From: Combretum micranthum
Lineage: Eukaryota; Streptophyta; Magnoliopsida; Myrtales; Combretaceae
Direction of reading: 5' to 3'
Length of the DNA: 64,000 nt
Assembly: GCA_024138025.1 (NCBI GenBank)
Contig: JAMXBD010000578.1
Location: forward strand, 62,001-126,000
Part shown: positions 25,601 through 37,344 of the stretch, in pieces
How the letters are laid out: every line of letters starts with the position of its first letter
Position numbering within the stretch: position 1 is the first letter of the stretch
The notes under the pieces: model-generated
Databases searched by the model: none
Told to the model about the DNA's origin: nothing
Seen by the model: the letters and a program-made list of their open reading frames with translations, nothing else
Translations under genes and position numbers: made by a program

Positions 25601-26623
25601 GCAGCCACTGGGCCAAATGTATCCACAAGTTCATGTTTCTCACTTTGCAAATCTTATGCCGTATCGTCAGTTCTTGTCCCCAGTCTATGTTCCTCCAGTG
25701 GCTATGCCTGGATATTCTAGTAACCCAGGGTTTCCTCATCCATCAAATAGCAATGGTTATGTACTGATGCCTGGAGCTAGTTCTCATCTCAATTCAAACA
25801 GTCTTAAGTATGGCATTCAGCAGTTCAAGCCTGTTCCAGCTGGTAGCCCAACAGGGTTTGGTAACTTCGCTGGTCCTACAGGGTTTGCTGTCAATGCTCC
25901 TGGAGTTGTGGGAAGTGCTACTGGTCTTGAAGATTCATCTCGGATCAAGTACAAGGATGGAAATCCATACATTCCAAATCCTCCGGTATGATTATTTATT
26001 TATTTTTTCGGTTTTTTTTTTTTTTTTTTTTTTTTGTTATTTCAGACAATTGACTTAGTTTATCACCTTAAATTTCTTCAACTTGCCCCCACTGACGTTG
26101 ATAAACGATAATGCTTTTACTGTGAACTCTGCTAGAAAAAGCTCATACTTTGCTGTAATTTTATTTTGTGATGAAATTTAGTATATTTTGTGATGTCTTA
26201 TTTGAATTGCAATTTACCGTAGTTCATGGATTTTTAATGTGAAATTCCCTGTGCAATTACTTTTATGCTTAATCACAGGCGGAGACATCTGAAATGTGGA
26301 TCCAGAATCCTAGAGAACATTCAAGCTTGCAATCTGCTCCATTCTATAACATGCCTGGGCAATCTCCTCATCCTGCATATTTGCCATCGCACACAGGCCA
26401 TGCTTCGTTCAATGCAGCTGCTGTTTCACAATCTTCTCACATGCAGTTTCCTGGATTGTACCATCATCCTTCCCAGGCAGCTGCAATGGCTAATCCACAC
26501 CATATAAATCCTGCTGTGGGTGGAAATGTTGGAGTTGGAATGGCTGCTGCAGCTGCAGGAACTCAGGTTGGTGCATATCAACAGCCACAATTAGGCCATG
26601 TTAACTGGACGGGCAACTTCTAA
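16603..26623 (+). CDS. GBF-interacting protein 1-like (DUF1296) gene, ~10 exons
   Basis: Inferred coding exons: 16603-16783, 18027-18079 (or -18070), ~18707-18859, 19781-19954, 20567-21126, 22736-23056, 23387-23648, 23746-23832, 25536-25985 and 26279-26623 (TAA), about 860 codons, the family's usual size. Most introns have GT-AG ends and compatible phases. Exon 1 encodes the GIP1 N-terminal UBA-like domain (DUF1296; RVRVTIQSLKEIV, IYAALKESNMDPNET), and exon 2 gives DPFREVKRRRDKRKE. Later hallmarks are EFRVVKNNRD, HVPSPESRSHSTVGAIKRDV, QHIRVPEADRCQLTFGSFG, AYDPQTGYDIPYF, HFANLMPYRQFLSPVYVPP, TGFAVNAPGVVGSATGLEDS and the end LGHVNWTGNF. Most of the protein is low-complexity Ser/Gln/Pro-rich. 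Arabidopsis GIP1 binds G-box factors such as GBF3 and aids their DNA binding; the role of -like members is less clear. The frame is broken by one-base losses near 20592-20596 and 22778-22784, and exons 2 and 3 do not join in phase. Confidence 0.9.
18110..18258 (+). repeat. Recent ~75-bp tandem duplication inside intron 2
   Basis: Units 18110-18184 and 18186-18258 share TTTTGCCTGGGGTTTTATTG...TTCTTAATCT and differ by a 2-bp indel and a few substitutions. High identity points to a recent duplication. It lies ~30 bp downstream of the exon 2 donor and does not contain a recognisable exon. Confidence 0.9.
19070..19195 (+). repeat. Low-complexity T, C and A tracts in intron 3
   Basis: A T-rich run (19068-19096) is followed by C-rich blocks (about 19123-19160, including C10) and A20 (about 19173-19192). 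This is simple-sequence DNA; the T/A parts could fold back. No coding meaning. Confidence 0.7.
21127..22735 (+). other. Large intron 5 of the GIP1-like gene
   Basis: The donor AAAG|GTAAGG and acceptor TTGTGTTGCAG| bound a 1.6-kb intron. I see no retained element with defined ends. A short open frame near 22186-22407 shows no family resemblance and is treated as chance. Confidence 0.6.
23833..25535 (+). other. Large intron 8 of the GIP1-like gene
   Basis: Donor GAG|GTAGTA and acceptor AAATACAG| bound 1.7 kb. It contains an A17 run near 24541, a (TTAA)n microsatellite at 25026-25046 and a very long C tract at 25059-25111. No inserted gene is seen. Confidence 0.65.
25026..25111 (+). repeat. (TTAA)n microsatellite followed by a long C tract
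   Basis: TTAATTAATTAA repeats run to about 25046. C-rich blocks then start at 25059 and end in an uninterrupted run of about 27 C at 25085-25111. Such a run can form an i-motif, with a G-quadruplex on the other strand, and is prone to length error in sequencing. Confidence 0.9.
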
Positions 26624-27640
26624 ATGGCATGGTAAGTTACACTGATAGAATTATTGACAAGGCACATAAATGCTTCCTTTGGCCCATCTCGTGGTGTTTG
26701 GTCCCTCTTCTCCTCCGTCTTGGCTTGGTGTAGTGCAAGGGTGGCTTTATAAAGGGATTTGCAAGGTTTTTGCAGCTGCAGAGCGGGTTGGGTTTCCTGG
26801 TCCTTTGCTCGTAAATCTACAAATGGTTAGCTACTGGGTCCATTTTTTTGTACAGACCTATGTACCTGCAAGAATTATGCCTCTTATCTATTATAATCAC
26901 AGTTTTGTTGCTAGCCTCTTCATAGTACGTAGTTCGCTACCTTGTTTGCATATATTACATGGCGCATTGACTAGAAATTTGTCTTTCTTGGTAGCCTCTT
27001 CAGTTAGGCAGTGTTTCGGAGATTAGCCTAGTGTCCCAGTAAAGATTGGGTGTATTTCCCCGAATCATTTAGCGGCTTCTGCAGTACGTTCAGATGGTCC
27101 CCGGGGGTGTTTTGGGGGGTGGGGTGGGGGGTGGGGTGGTTTGGGGGGAGAGAGAGAGAGAGAGAGAGAGAGAACCTGGACCTAAATGGTACTGTTAATT
27201 GGTGCCATGCTTACATGATAATTATAATGGCTATGCTGATGGTAATTCCTATTTATTCCATTTAGTTGGATTTGAAATTCCCAGAATGCACTGTCATCCT
27301 TGCGCTTACCTCCAACTGAAACCGCTTGCAACTACTAACAGCACTGCAAAATCAATTCTACGGTAACCAGACACGTCGTGTCGTTGTAAACACCAAAAGA
27401 AGAGTAACATATGACGAGAAAAAGTTGTCGGTATGGTTTCATCAATTGGAGCCCGTGCATGCAGCACGCGGCTTTGAGGATGCGGGTGCCTTGTTACTTT
27501 CAGTCACGCTTCTCTGCCCAGCTGAAATGGTTCTTTGTTACGTCTTTATTGACTTATTTTTCAAGTGCCTACAGTTTTTCTTTTTTTTTTTTTTTTTTAA
27601 TTTGATTTTATATCTTTTTGCACTTTTCTTGAGCTATAAG
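26624..27640 (+). other. 3' UTR and downstream flank of the GIP1-like gene
   Basis: After the TAA at 26621-26623 there is an AAATGGCATG|GTAAGTTA site that looks like a strong splice donor, so a 3'-UTR intron is possible. The stretch to ~27050 is T-rich, untranslated-looking DNA. A G-rich/GA block follows at 27103-27172, and a GC-richer piece at 27290-27530 of unknown nature. The polyadenylation site is not identified. Confidence 0.45.
27103..27172 (+). repeat. G-rich tract plus (GA)n microsatellite
   Basis: Repeated GGGG(T) blocks at 27111-27147 (many runs of four to six G) run into (GA)n at 27147-27172. The spacing of G runs satisfies the G-quadruplex pattern on the + strand, so an RNA quadruplex is possible if transcribed. 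Confidence 0.85.
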
Positions 27641-30600
27641 TATTAAAATCGTTATTCCTGCTTAGTAGATGAATGCATATTCTTCAGGGGTTTAATATGA
27701 TTGTCTTTGTCCCAAATTTAAGCAACAATCAAACCACATCATGCATAAAATGTAATCTTTACACGTGTCCCTCTGGTTTGACGAAATTGGAGAAGAGAAG
27801 ACGTATTCATAGAAAACGCAATCCACTTTTTGTTACTTGGATCACTTTGATGTAGTGAATTAACTGACATAGATAGGGATGATTAAGAGCTGCTAATTTT
27901 GGTTTATTTGCCATACACTCTAAAGGTGAATTATGATGACAATCATCAATATAAATATGAGAAGCATCACCCTAAATTGTGAAAAATGTGGAAACCACTC
28001 AAACCAGTCTCCACCTTTTTCATAGGTTGTCGATGTGCACCAACAGTCAAGATTATTTTCTTCTTAAACTAGAATAACAAACTTTCATATAATTCCTATA
28101 AGCAAATTTCACCGTGTAATTGACCCGCCGACAAACAATCATAGGTATTTCCCAACTCTTAATCACGGCTTATAATATGAATTGTAAATGAGTAATAAGT
28201 AGCACTTACCACAACCAACTACCATGAAAAACATGTTTTGCAAGAACTCTATATATAATCAGAAGACAATTTTAATCAGGCTTATCTTTAGTTTCCTAAT
28301 CCATGGTCTTCTAAATGACAAATTTTTTGTTAGCAGGTGATTTTTTTCCATTCTATTTAAGGAGATTTGAAAATAAAACGAAAATGATGATTTTGGAATT
28401 GGATACACACCAATCCTAGAAATAAAACTATGATTTTAGAATTAAATCTGTAGTTACAGATAATGCAAGCCATAAATATAGATCTCAAAACCTAACACCG
28501 ATGATGAGCAATTGAAGTACAAGAAAGCTAAACTTAGTTTATAAGCCAATCCTGTTAATTACTAGAATTAAGAATTGAAGTATGAATTACAAAACCTTGA
28601 TCCATTGATTCTATGAATTAAGAGCCAAGGAAATATTGTGCTTTCTATTTCATAAGAACAAAGTTCTCGATAACTTAATAACTTAAAAAAAAAATATGAA
28701 AGAGGACAAAATTATTATTATATTACGAAATTCAATAATCAAGTCTAAGTACCTAATGGCCAAAAAAAAAAAAAAAAGTCTAAGTACCTAACACATTAAC
28801 AATCTATGTTTGTTTGTGGGTTAAAAAAAATCCCTAATTCAACTAGAAAAGAAAATTAAAAGGGAGATTCATAATTAGTAGATAAAGGAAAATTTGATAA
28901 TTTGCACTAAAAGGGAACAAAATTGATCATTCTAGTATCAAACATGGTTGGCCAAATTAGTGAACTAGTCAATCTAATTTGATCTTTACTAGTTATTTTC
29001 ATTCTTGTAGCTACTTTGACTTGTCTTGACTTTTCTCCTTCGTGTCCCTAGGTACTCCTTATATGATAACTTGGTCTTAATTCCTATCTTCATAACTATG
29101 TGTACACCATAAAATATCAATTAATTCGCCAATTTAGCTGAAGTGCATGCTATTTATAAACTATTATGAGCACTTTGCAAACTCAAGGTAAACAATGAAC
29201 ATATATATTTATAAACTCTATTAGGGTTCTCATTCTCAATCCAAAAACTTCACCTTAAGGTTTAGGAATTGAACTTAAAATATGACAAATTCATATAAAG
29301 TTTGGTTGCATTATATACCAAAATATAATTGTGAGCCAAATACTTTAATGGATGTGGATGATGTTTTGAAATAAATAAGGTACTTACATGGTAGTTGGTT
29401 AGAAGTAAAAAGTAGGACAAATGGGTTTCAATCTCCAAATAGTAGGAACAAAACCCATTGGGTTACCACTTGGATGCACCTTATTTTGATTTTGATATTG
29501 ATATGATACTAATAAACACTAGTATAGGATTGGTTGTTTGTTAATTTTAGTCTAAACTTATAGACTATATTGTTCTTAAGTTCCCTAAGTTTGGTTGCAT
29601 TATTTATATATATATATATATATATATAACCGTAAGGAGAGATGCAATGAGTTTGAGTAGAAATGACACAATGTTGTCTTTGAGATTGATCTCGAAGTCG
29701 ATGCAAAACTTCAAAACTTAATTGAACTTATACTTTGAGTCTAAGCTTAACTTAGGGCTCATTCAGGCTTAGCCCATTAATGATTGTTGCTCGGTGCACT
29801 CTTTAGGGTATAAAACAAACCTGAAGACTCACTGTGGGTTAATGAAACCCTAATTCCTCTTGTGTATAATTGTTTTTCACTTTGATTATTGTAATTTCTA
29901 ACCAATCTCTCTTTGTTGAGTTGTTTTTATTCATGCAAGGAGCTGAAATTGCAATAGAATGGCTAACCTAAACTCCCATTGCATAAGCACTGGAATTTAG
30001 TGTAGTAAGTTGATCCACATTTCTTTTCCTCCTCTCATTTATGCTAAATGATGATAATGTTTTAAAGGGAATCATCTTTTTCGTTATTTTCTGCTTGTTT
30101 TATCTACTTTGCCAACCACAAGCTATCATTATGTATTTTGTGACTACTAACAATTGATACACGTGATGATTACATTTGCATATAAATTAGGTAGCTAATC
30201 TTTGACACCTTTGTAGCTCTCTCTACTTGAGTTGTAATTCTTACTCTTACTCAAGTAAGTTTAGTTAGAATTGATTATTTAAGAAATGTTTTCTTCTAGT
30301 TAAAAATAACAAACTAAATTAATATTCAAGTACTCTTCAAGTTTAATTAAGCTTGTAGGCAATTCATGTTAATTATTATGAATCTTAAGTTTAACTAAAA
30401 AACTACTTGCATAGTTTAAGAGCTTGACCTTTCTCTTTTATTTTTTATTTTTAAGTTTCTTGCCTCTATAGTAGGAGTAGAACAACCTTGACATTGCGTG
30501 ATCCCTTCCAATAAATCGACATATAGTCTAGAAAGTAGTACTTACGCGAGGTTTCGCTTCAAATGCTAATTGATCAATATAGAGCTTTATTTGTGAATCC

Positions 30601-32165
30601 TTTAGAATTTTGAACTCTTAACAAGTCCATTATTTTATAGAGACGTTTTCACCCATAAAAAAGTTCACACACTAACTCACACACACACACACACATGCTG
30701 ATAATAAATAAGTTAAACTTTTGGTGAGCTACTTGAATTTAACTCAATATGTTATTCTCTAAAGAAAGTTTTGATGATAACAAAATGAGTTAAAGAGAAC
30801 TAACTAAACTATTAAGTGTACATATTTTAATGAAAAAGATACAATACTGAATAGTATCAATTTGTCCAGATAATCGTCCATAATATTTAGTGATAAGCCT
30901 TTTAACTAAAAAGATAACCCAGAAGGAACTCTAGAAGGTGGAAGTGTTCATTATTTATGATCTTGATTTCAAGTACGGAATGATCATAGCTCTTTTCAAA
31001 TTATATTTTAATGAGTTTTCAAGGCTCAACTCTAAAAGATGAATATATTTGGGTAATGTATTTATATGTTCCACTAAGTTGGATTACAATCCATGGGTAT
31101 TAAATTAAGATGATCAAAATCATTAGAGTTTTAATCTTCCTGACGATTTTGTAAATTTGAGTTTTATAGATCTGATTAATTACTGTTGTAACGTTATATC
31201 ACTTTTATGAAGACGTCAACTATCTTTAGTTGTTCAAATCAGCAACGCATGTGAAGATTTAAAATTTAGATCAAGTTAACGTTCAAGAGTTTGAAGATAA
31301 ATCTTCCTATTTTTATGGGATATGATGGAGACTGTTAAAGATTATTTGGAATAGGCTTAGATGATTTTTTTAGGATAAATAAAGGACAATTTTTTAAGAA
31401 TAAATATCAAGCACTAGTTTACCACGCTCAAATTGAATTCAAATACAAATTTCAACTTCATTATAAGATGCTTAAGAAAACATCTGCGATATTAAAGGAG
31501 AGATATATCCAACAACCTACAACATGCCTTTTTGAACGTCAAAGAAAAAAGCTTATATATTCAGAGCACTCAAAAGGAGAACTATATACATGTCCTGCAA
31601 AACATTTGCTGCTCTCACGAATTTTTGAACTGATATTATGCTTTCAATTTTCTTGCTACAAATTACTTTGACCTTTCTTTCTTACTTGATTAGTGGGGAA
31701 CTATAATGTGTCATTCCTTTGACTTGTATTACAAGTAGAAGCTCCATAGTCATTTTTAGTTAAGGTGAAGTTAGGGAGGCTGAGTGGAGTTGAATTATGA
31801 ACTACTTGTAAACAAATTTTAATTGGATTAATGGAACATATCAGTGTGGATTACAGAGTCTCTAGGTTGGATCTGGAACAATGGACTAACGTACAAAGCG
31901 GAACCACTATATTTTGCTGACTTAGCTATTCTTCTTTACTCTTTTAATTCCTTCATTTTAATTGCTTAAATTGTTCTCAAGAAATAACTCAAAAGGGATT
32001 TAATTTTTTAAAGGCCTAAAAATTCATATTTTTAGTTATTATTAATTCAACTCTCCTTCTAGATTATAAAAGTGGGACCAACACAATATATACTCAATTT
32101 TGATTTGATAATAGTTGAATTAAGTTGAAGCTTGAATATAAATGTTAATTGTGTTCGAATTGAGT
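27641..32165. other. 4.5-kb intergenic region, no gene seen
   Basis: AT-rich throughout. It contains a short duplicated AAGTCTAAGTACCTAA near 28741 and 28777 separated by an A run, a (TA)n microsatellite at 29605-29629 and (AC)n at 30678-30695. A TATA-like GGGTATAAAACAAACC lies at about 29807. A 67-codon frame at 31468-31671 has no resemblance I know. No RNA gene is recognised. Confidence 0.55.
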
Positions 32166-32527
32166 TTTGAATATCAATATCATACTAATTTAAATAAAAA
32201 ATATTTTTAAATTAGTTAAGTATAAATGAGGTTAATTGAGTTGAGCTTAAATATGTTTAATGCCATTTCAAGTTGGGCTCAAGTTCAAAATTTTAGATTT
32301 GGTCAAACTCTAGTATTGAAATTTTGAGTCGGTTTCGAATGTGTTTGGATGTTAATATTATTCTAATTAGAATAAGAATCATATTCTATAAATTAATCAA
32401 GTATAAACAAGGTTAATTGAGTTGAACTTGAATTTGTTCAATGACATTGCAAATTGGGCTTAAGTTCAAAATTTAAACCCGATCAAGTTTGAGTTTTAAA
32501 ATTTCAAATCGAGTTTGAACTTGAAGT
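32166..32527. repeat. Two tandem ~181-bp units
   Basis: Blocks such as GGTTAATTGAGTTGA and GGGCT(C/T)AAGTTCAAAATTT recur at an offset of 181 bp (32230/32411 and neighbours). The units are diverged. The wording (aagttcaa, ttgagttga) resembles the neighbouring hAT-like MITE at 32548, so they may be internal parts of a related element. Confidence 0.65.
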
Positions 32528-32547
32528 CAATTTTGTAGTGTTTCAAC

Positions 32548-33001
32548 TAGGATTACAAAAAATATAAGTCGAGATGGTACAATACTAAGCTTGATTTGAA
32601 CTCGAGCTTTGAAATTTCAACTTCAGCTCGAGCTTGATCAAGCTTAAAATTCTAAGATCAAATCCGACTTGATATAACATTACATAAACTTGAACTCAAC
32701 TTGATTAAATTTGTTTTAAACTCGATAATTTAAAAATAATTTTAATTTTAATATAAATAATATTAACTCAAACTCAATTCGAATTCGATTAAAATCTATG
32801 CTTGACTTGAGCTTGATAGAGCTTGATTAGGCTCGTAAGTTAGTTAAGCTAAATATACAAAGCTCAAGCTTGCTCAATGAATTATTTAAGTAGCTTGAAC
32901 TTGAGCTTAAGCTTGACTCGACTATTCTATTATCAAATCCAACAAAACATCAAATCAAACTCAAATAGTTTGTACATCAACTTGATTCATTTGTACTTTT
33001 T
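32548..33001. mobile_element. hAT-like MITE of the CTCGAGCTTGA-rich family, copy 1
   Basis: It starts TAGGATTACAAAAAATATAAGTCGAG and ends near CTTGATTCATTTGTAC. The interior is packed with CTTGAGCTTGA / CTCGAGCTTGA motifs. The flanks GTTTCAAC (32540-32547) and GTCTCAAC (33002-33009) match at 7 of 8, a candidate 8-bp target duplication. It is non-coding. Related copies lie at 46585, 54571 and 63367. Confidence 0.65.
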
Positions 33002-36000
33002 GTCTCAACTTAGCATTATATTATCTCAATTATGCTGGGTTTGCTGAATTCATTAATGTTCGAAAGTCCTCTCTTAAAGAATTCATTCCACAAAACAGAA
33101 TTTAAATTTAGGATGTTATTGTTTCGTCAGAAATGTTCACTAAATTCCTTTTAATATATGTTATAATTAAAATTTTAAAGTTAGCGAATATTGTTGTGGA
33201 AATCTCAAAGAATTACGCTTCCAACACTTGCAATTAGATGGTGAAAAGAGAGTGGACTTTGGGATGCACGTGCTGAGATAGGTGGGTGGTCGGTTGGTGT
33301 GATGTGGTCAATGCTTTAGAAGTCAGTGGCTTTAGATTTAGGCAGGTAGTGTAGTGGGTGCCGCAGTCGTGGGGTGGAGGTGGGGGTTGGGGTGGTGGTG
33401 GTGGTCCTCCTGAGGAAGTGGGTTTGCTTCTGCGCGTGCACCCATGCAAACTCACGTAATGATTGCCACTCGTGTTGGTTTTCTGACAGCACTACATCCG
33501 TACTTCTACATGAAAACGCCTATTAGCAATAGCTAGGATAGATTGTGTATCATTTCATATATACAACAGAAGCCATCGAGTATCGACCCATTTCGAGTGT
33601 GCAAGCGCATGCATGATGCATGTAGTATTTAAAATTCAAATAACCATTTAAATATCTATTGTAAACCAATCCCTCGGCGTGTTTCTCTCGATTTTTCTCT
33701 TTCTTTTTTATTCATCTTTTATATCAATTAAACACGATATATACACACACACACACACACACCCCAATCTTATATATATATATATATATATATATTGTAA
33801 AATTACATATATATTTCCGCTTCTTAACTTTTATTTCTCAGTCACCGTTAGGTTGAAAGTGGAACAACTCAAGTATAGATAGAATTTTTTTTCCTAACAC
33901 CAGAATTAAAGAAAAAAAAAAAAAAAAAAATTTTTACTTCATAAATTGATTAAATAGATATAATATAAAAAATTATAAATATAAATCAGATACACATATG
34001 ATAAGAATAAAAATCCGCCAATCCAAACAGACATGTGGTGTCCTGTAATGTTGCAAAATGTTTTATGCACCTTTTGGCCGGAAAACTTAGTAGAATTTTT
34101 CCTTTTTCTGGGAAACGCCGGTAGCATAAGATGAAAAGATTTCTTCCGTAAGATGATAAAAAAATATTTGTTTCTTCATTGTAAATTAAATCAATAGATA
34201 AACTTTTGACCACCAACAAATTATTATTATTATTTAATCGCGTCTAAGTCATTATTTCCACATTCTAACATAATTAAATATTATATAACATATGTGTAAA
34301 TGTTCTACACTATACATAATCATAGAATGTACGAACATTGTTACACAAATATAATAATTGCATAAATATAGTTGCACAGTTGACTTATCCTTACCAAGAA
34401 ACATCTTTATGATATCATTTATTTTGTTAACTTTGTAATTCTTATTCTTGTGTTTAACGTCTATATGATGACACAACAGTGGATTTTACGTAAGTCTCAA
34501 TATGATTTTGCTTTCTTCTTTAACCAAGATCACATTACGAATAGGAATAGCGTAGTTTAGATTTCCTTTACAAAGTCTTTTGGGTTTTAGGGCAGGAAAT
34601 TTGACTCCATATATGCGACCTTTCGCTCTTATTCAAAGTCGGATTCGTACGTAATCTGTGCCTGTCTTAGTTGTCAATAATTAAGCACAGCACGATGCTG
34701 CTATGGCCTATATTTCAACCTAAAAAAAAAAAAAAAAAAGCATCTGAAAAACCTATATTATTCACATTTTTATAGTTTCCTATGGGCTCTGAATGCTTTC
34801 ATATAATCATACCACTGCGAAAACATGTATGAAAAATAAAATTTGTTTACAAAAAGCACTTAAGAGTCTCGATGTTAAAATGATGATATGTGCGTTGAGA
34901 AACCTTTTGGTTTGCATTTTTGTGCACTTTATGTCGGATGTGGATAGCTAACTAGCTAGCTTATATATGTATTTATATATAATCTATTCAATCGGTACTT
35001 GACAACAACACAAGTAATGACCTAATTGATTGGTTGTTTCTTCAGTGCCCATTGCCCTGATTACTGGGAAAAGATAAAGAATGCAAAGTTGTAGAGGGAT
35101 TATTCAGCCTAGCATGTGAAACAAAATCATGAGCTAACTTTCCATCTTCAGCTCTAGAAAAGAGACTTGTGCATGCTTACTAAAACATCTTGGCATTAAA
35201 CATATTATAATATTGTAGAATATCATTTAAGTGTTGAAATATAGGAGATTATTATATTAATTATACCATTATGGAGACCATCATAATCATCATTTAAGTA
35301 ATGAAGTGCATTTTAACATTAGGGAGATTATTATATTGTATCATTTAGGAGAGTCTCAAATTCAACATTTAATTATCGAAATTCCATATTAACTCTTACA
35401 ACTAAAGGTAAAAAAAAAAATCAAATCACTAGTGAGTTATAATAGATTAATGAGATCTTAATTAAGCTCGAATCACATTTAAACGTTAGTAGAGTTTAAG
35501 TTAAGTTTGGATTTTAAATTGTTTGTATTTTAAAATATTTTTTGTAGATTGAGCTGAGCAAGTTTAGTTTGGTTAAACTCAAGTTTATTTTATATCACTT
35601 AGGATCAGACTTGTTGATTTGATTATTTATAGTTCTACTTACAACCAATTTAATGGTTAAATAATGGATTGGATGATCTAACAAAACCCTACACTAAGCA
35701 CCCAGCTTTCCACCTCATTTAGCTGAGCCTTAACTTTGTCTCCCTAATCAACGTTATGAAAAGGTCAAAGGTGCAGGCTAGCGTAGGAACTCCAAATGAT
35801 GAATGAAACCACTTGGTCCAATGGCATTCATGATATTAGGATTGCTTGGGAGCTCTTTATAGTTGTTTGCTGTCCATTGGTAATTTTGACATTGCAATGA
35901 ATTACTATATATTATGAGTGATGGGCCATAGTGATCTAAGGGTTGAATCCAGGATATGCTTCTTTTAGACCCACAGCTCCAATGAAAGATTGAGAAAAAT

Positions 36001-37344
36001 GATGAAAATGAGCTGCTTTTCAAGCCCACGGCTTTCCATGTAGGCGTAGGTGACATCAAGATAGCTATAGAGCGACTCAACCACCGATACTTAGAGGACA
36101 CATAGAAGGACAAGCTTTCTTTTGTAAAAAGCGTGATCATTGTGAGAGTCTTTACCTATATTTTGATTTTTCAAAATGAACATACAGGAATAAAATTACA
36201 AATTATAGTTTTGATTTACCAACAAATATTTGACAGGCCGGGAATTGAACAGACACTTTATGCTATTAATGAGATTATGAAAGGGTAATATGCCCCAAAA
36301 TTAAATTTGACTCAATTTAGCATGTCTTTTCTCTTTTTCCCCCCTTAATTTTAGCCTGCTACATTGTCCTATTAAGGCATGTTTGACTAATAAGGTTTTA
36401 CAGTCTGTTTACTTTGTTAAACAAATAATACTGTATAGAATTGCTACTATCAAAGAATAGAATAGAGTTGTAACAATATTTTTATTGGTATTTTAGAAAA
36501 AGTCTATTCCAGCATTAAATTTGTTTATCGTAAGTTTGAGCAATGTTTGACTCATAGAGTTATTGGTTCATACTTATTTTGAATTGAGTGTCGTTGAAAT
36601 AAGTATTACAAAAAAGAAAGTATATATGTTAAAAATCTGAATAACCCTCTAAACTTTTATTTTTTATGGATTTACCCTATTAACTTTTAAATATTGCAAA
36701 TATACATCTTAAAATTTAATATATTGACAATTAACCTTAAAAGTTAAAAATAATCTTCTTAAACTACGTTCAGTATGGAAATATCCCCTCAAATTTATCA
36801 AGATATAATTTAGCACCCTCTAAATTTTGACATATGTGTACCTTTTTAGAATTAAAAAGGCAAAGATATTGCTAATTCATCAAAGTTTACGAATAATATT
36901 TGCAACCTTTGAATGTATAGAGGATATCCTGCATGGGGCTAAAAGTTTTGGGTTGATCACATTATCACAATTTCCCCGTACATACACACATACATACTAT
37001 AAATATCTTACAGATCATTGTAAAAATGAGCTTAAAATACTCTAATTTTTAATTTTTCAACAAAAATCAACAAATCCTTTCTCCAATGGATCAACGCCTT
37101 GGATTGTCATCCTCGAAACTAAGTGAACTAATATTTTCGATTTTTCAATTTATAATCATTATCTTTTCCATATTTATAACATGGTACTCTACTAGATTTT
37201 AAATGCATAGTTTCTGATTTAAGTCTAGAAATTTCTTTGAAGTGGACATTTGTTTTAAAGAATAAACTTTTGTATAATCAAACTAAGCTCTTCTTAGTGT
37301 CTTCGTTCACTCTAATTCCTTATATTTTGTTAGATTAGAACGTT
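33002..37344. other. 4.3-kb intergenic region with simple repeats
   Basis: A G-rich stretch occurs at about 33360-33410 (GGTGGTGGTGG). (AC)n at 33743-33762 runs almost directly into (TA)n at 33771-33795. A-runs occur at 33911-33929 and 34723-34739. A 120-codon minus-strand frame at 36140-35778 is open but resembles nothing I recognise. Short repeats of TAGGAGATTATTATATT occur near 35243 and 35326. No gene is supported. Confidence 0.5.

Noticed and set aside
29605..29629. (TA)n as an origin or attachment site
   Set aside because: Ordinary microsatellite; several similar ones occur in the window.
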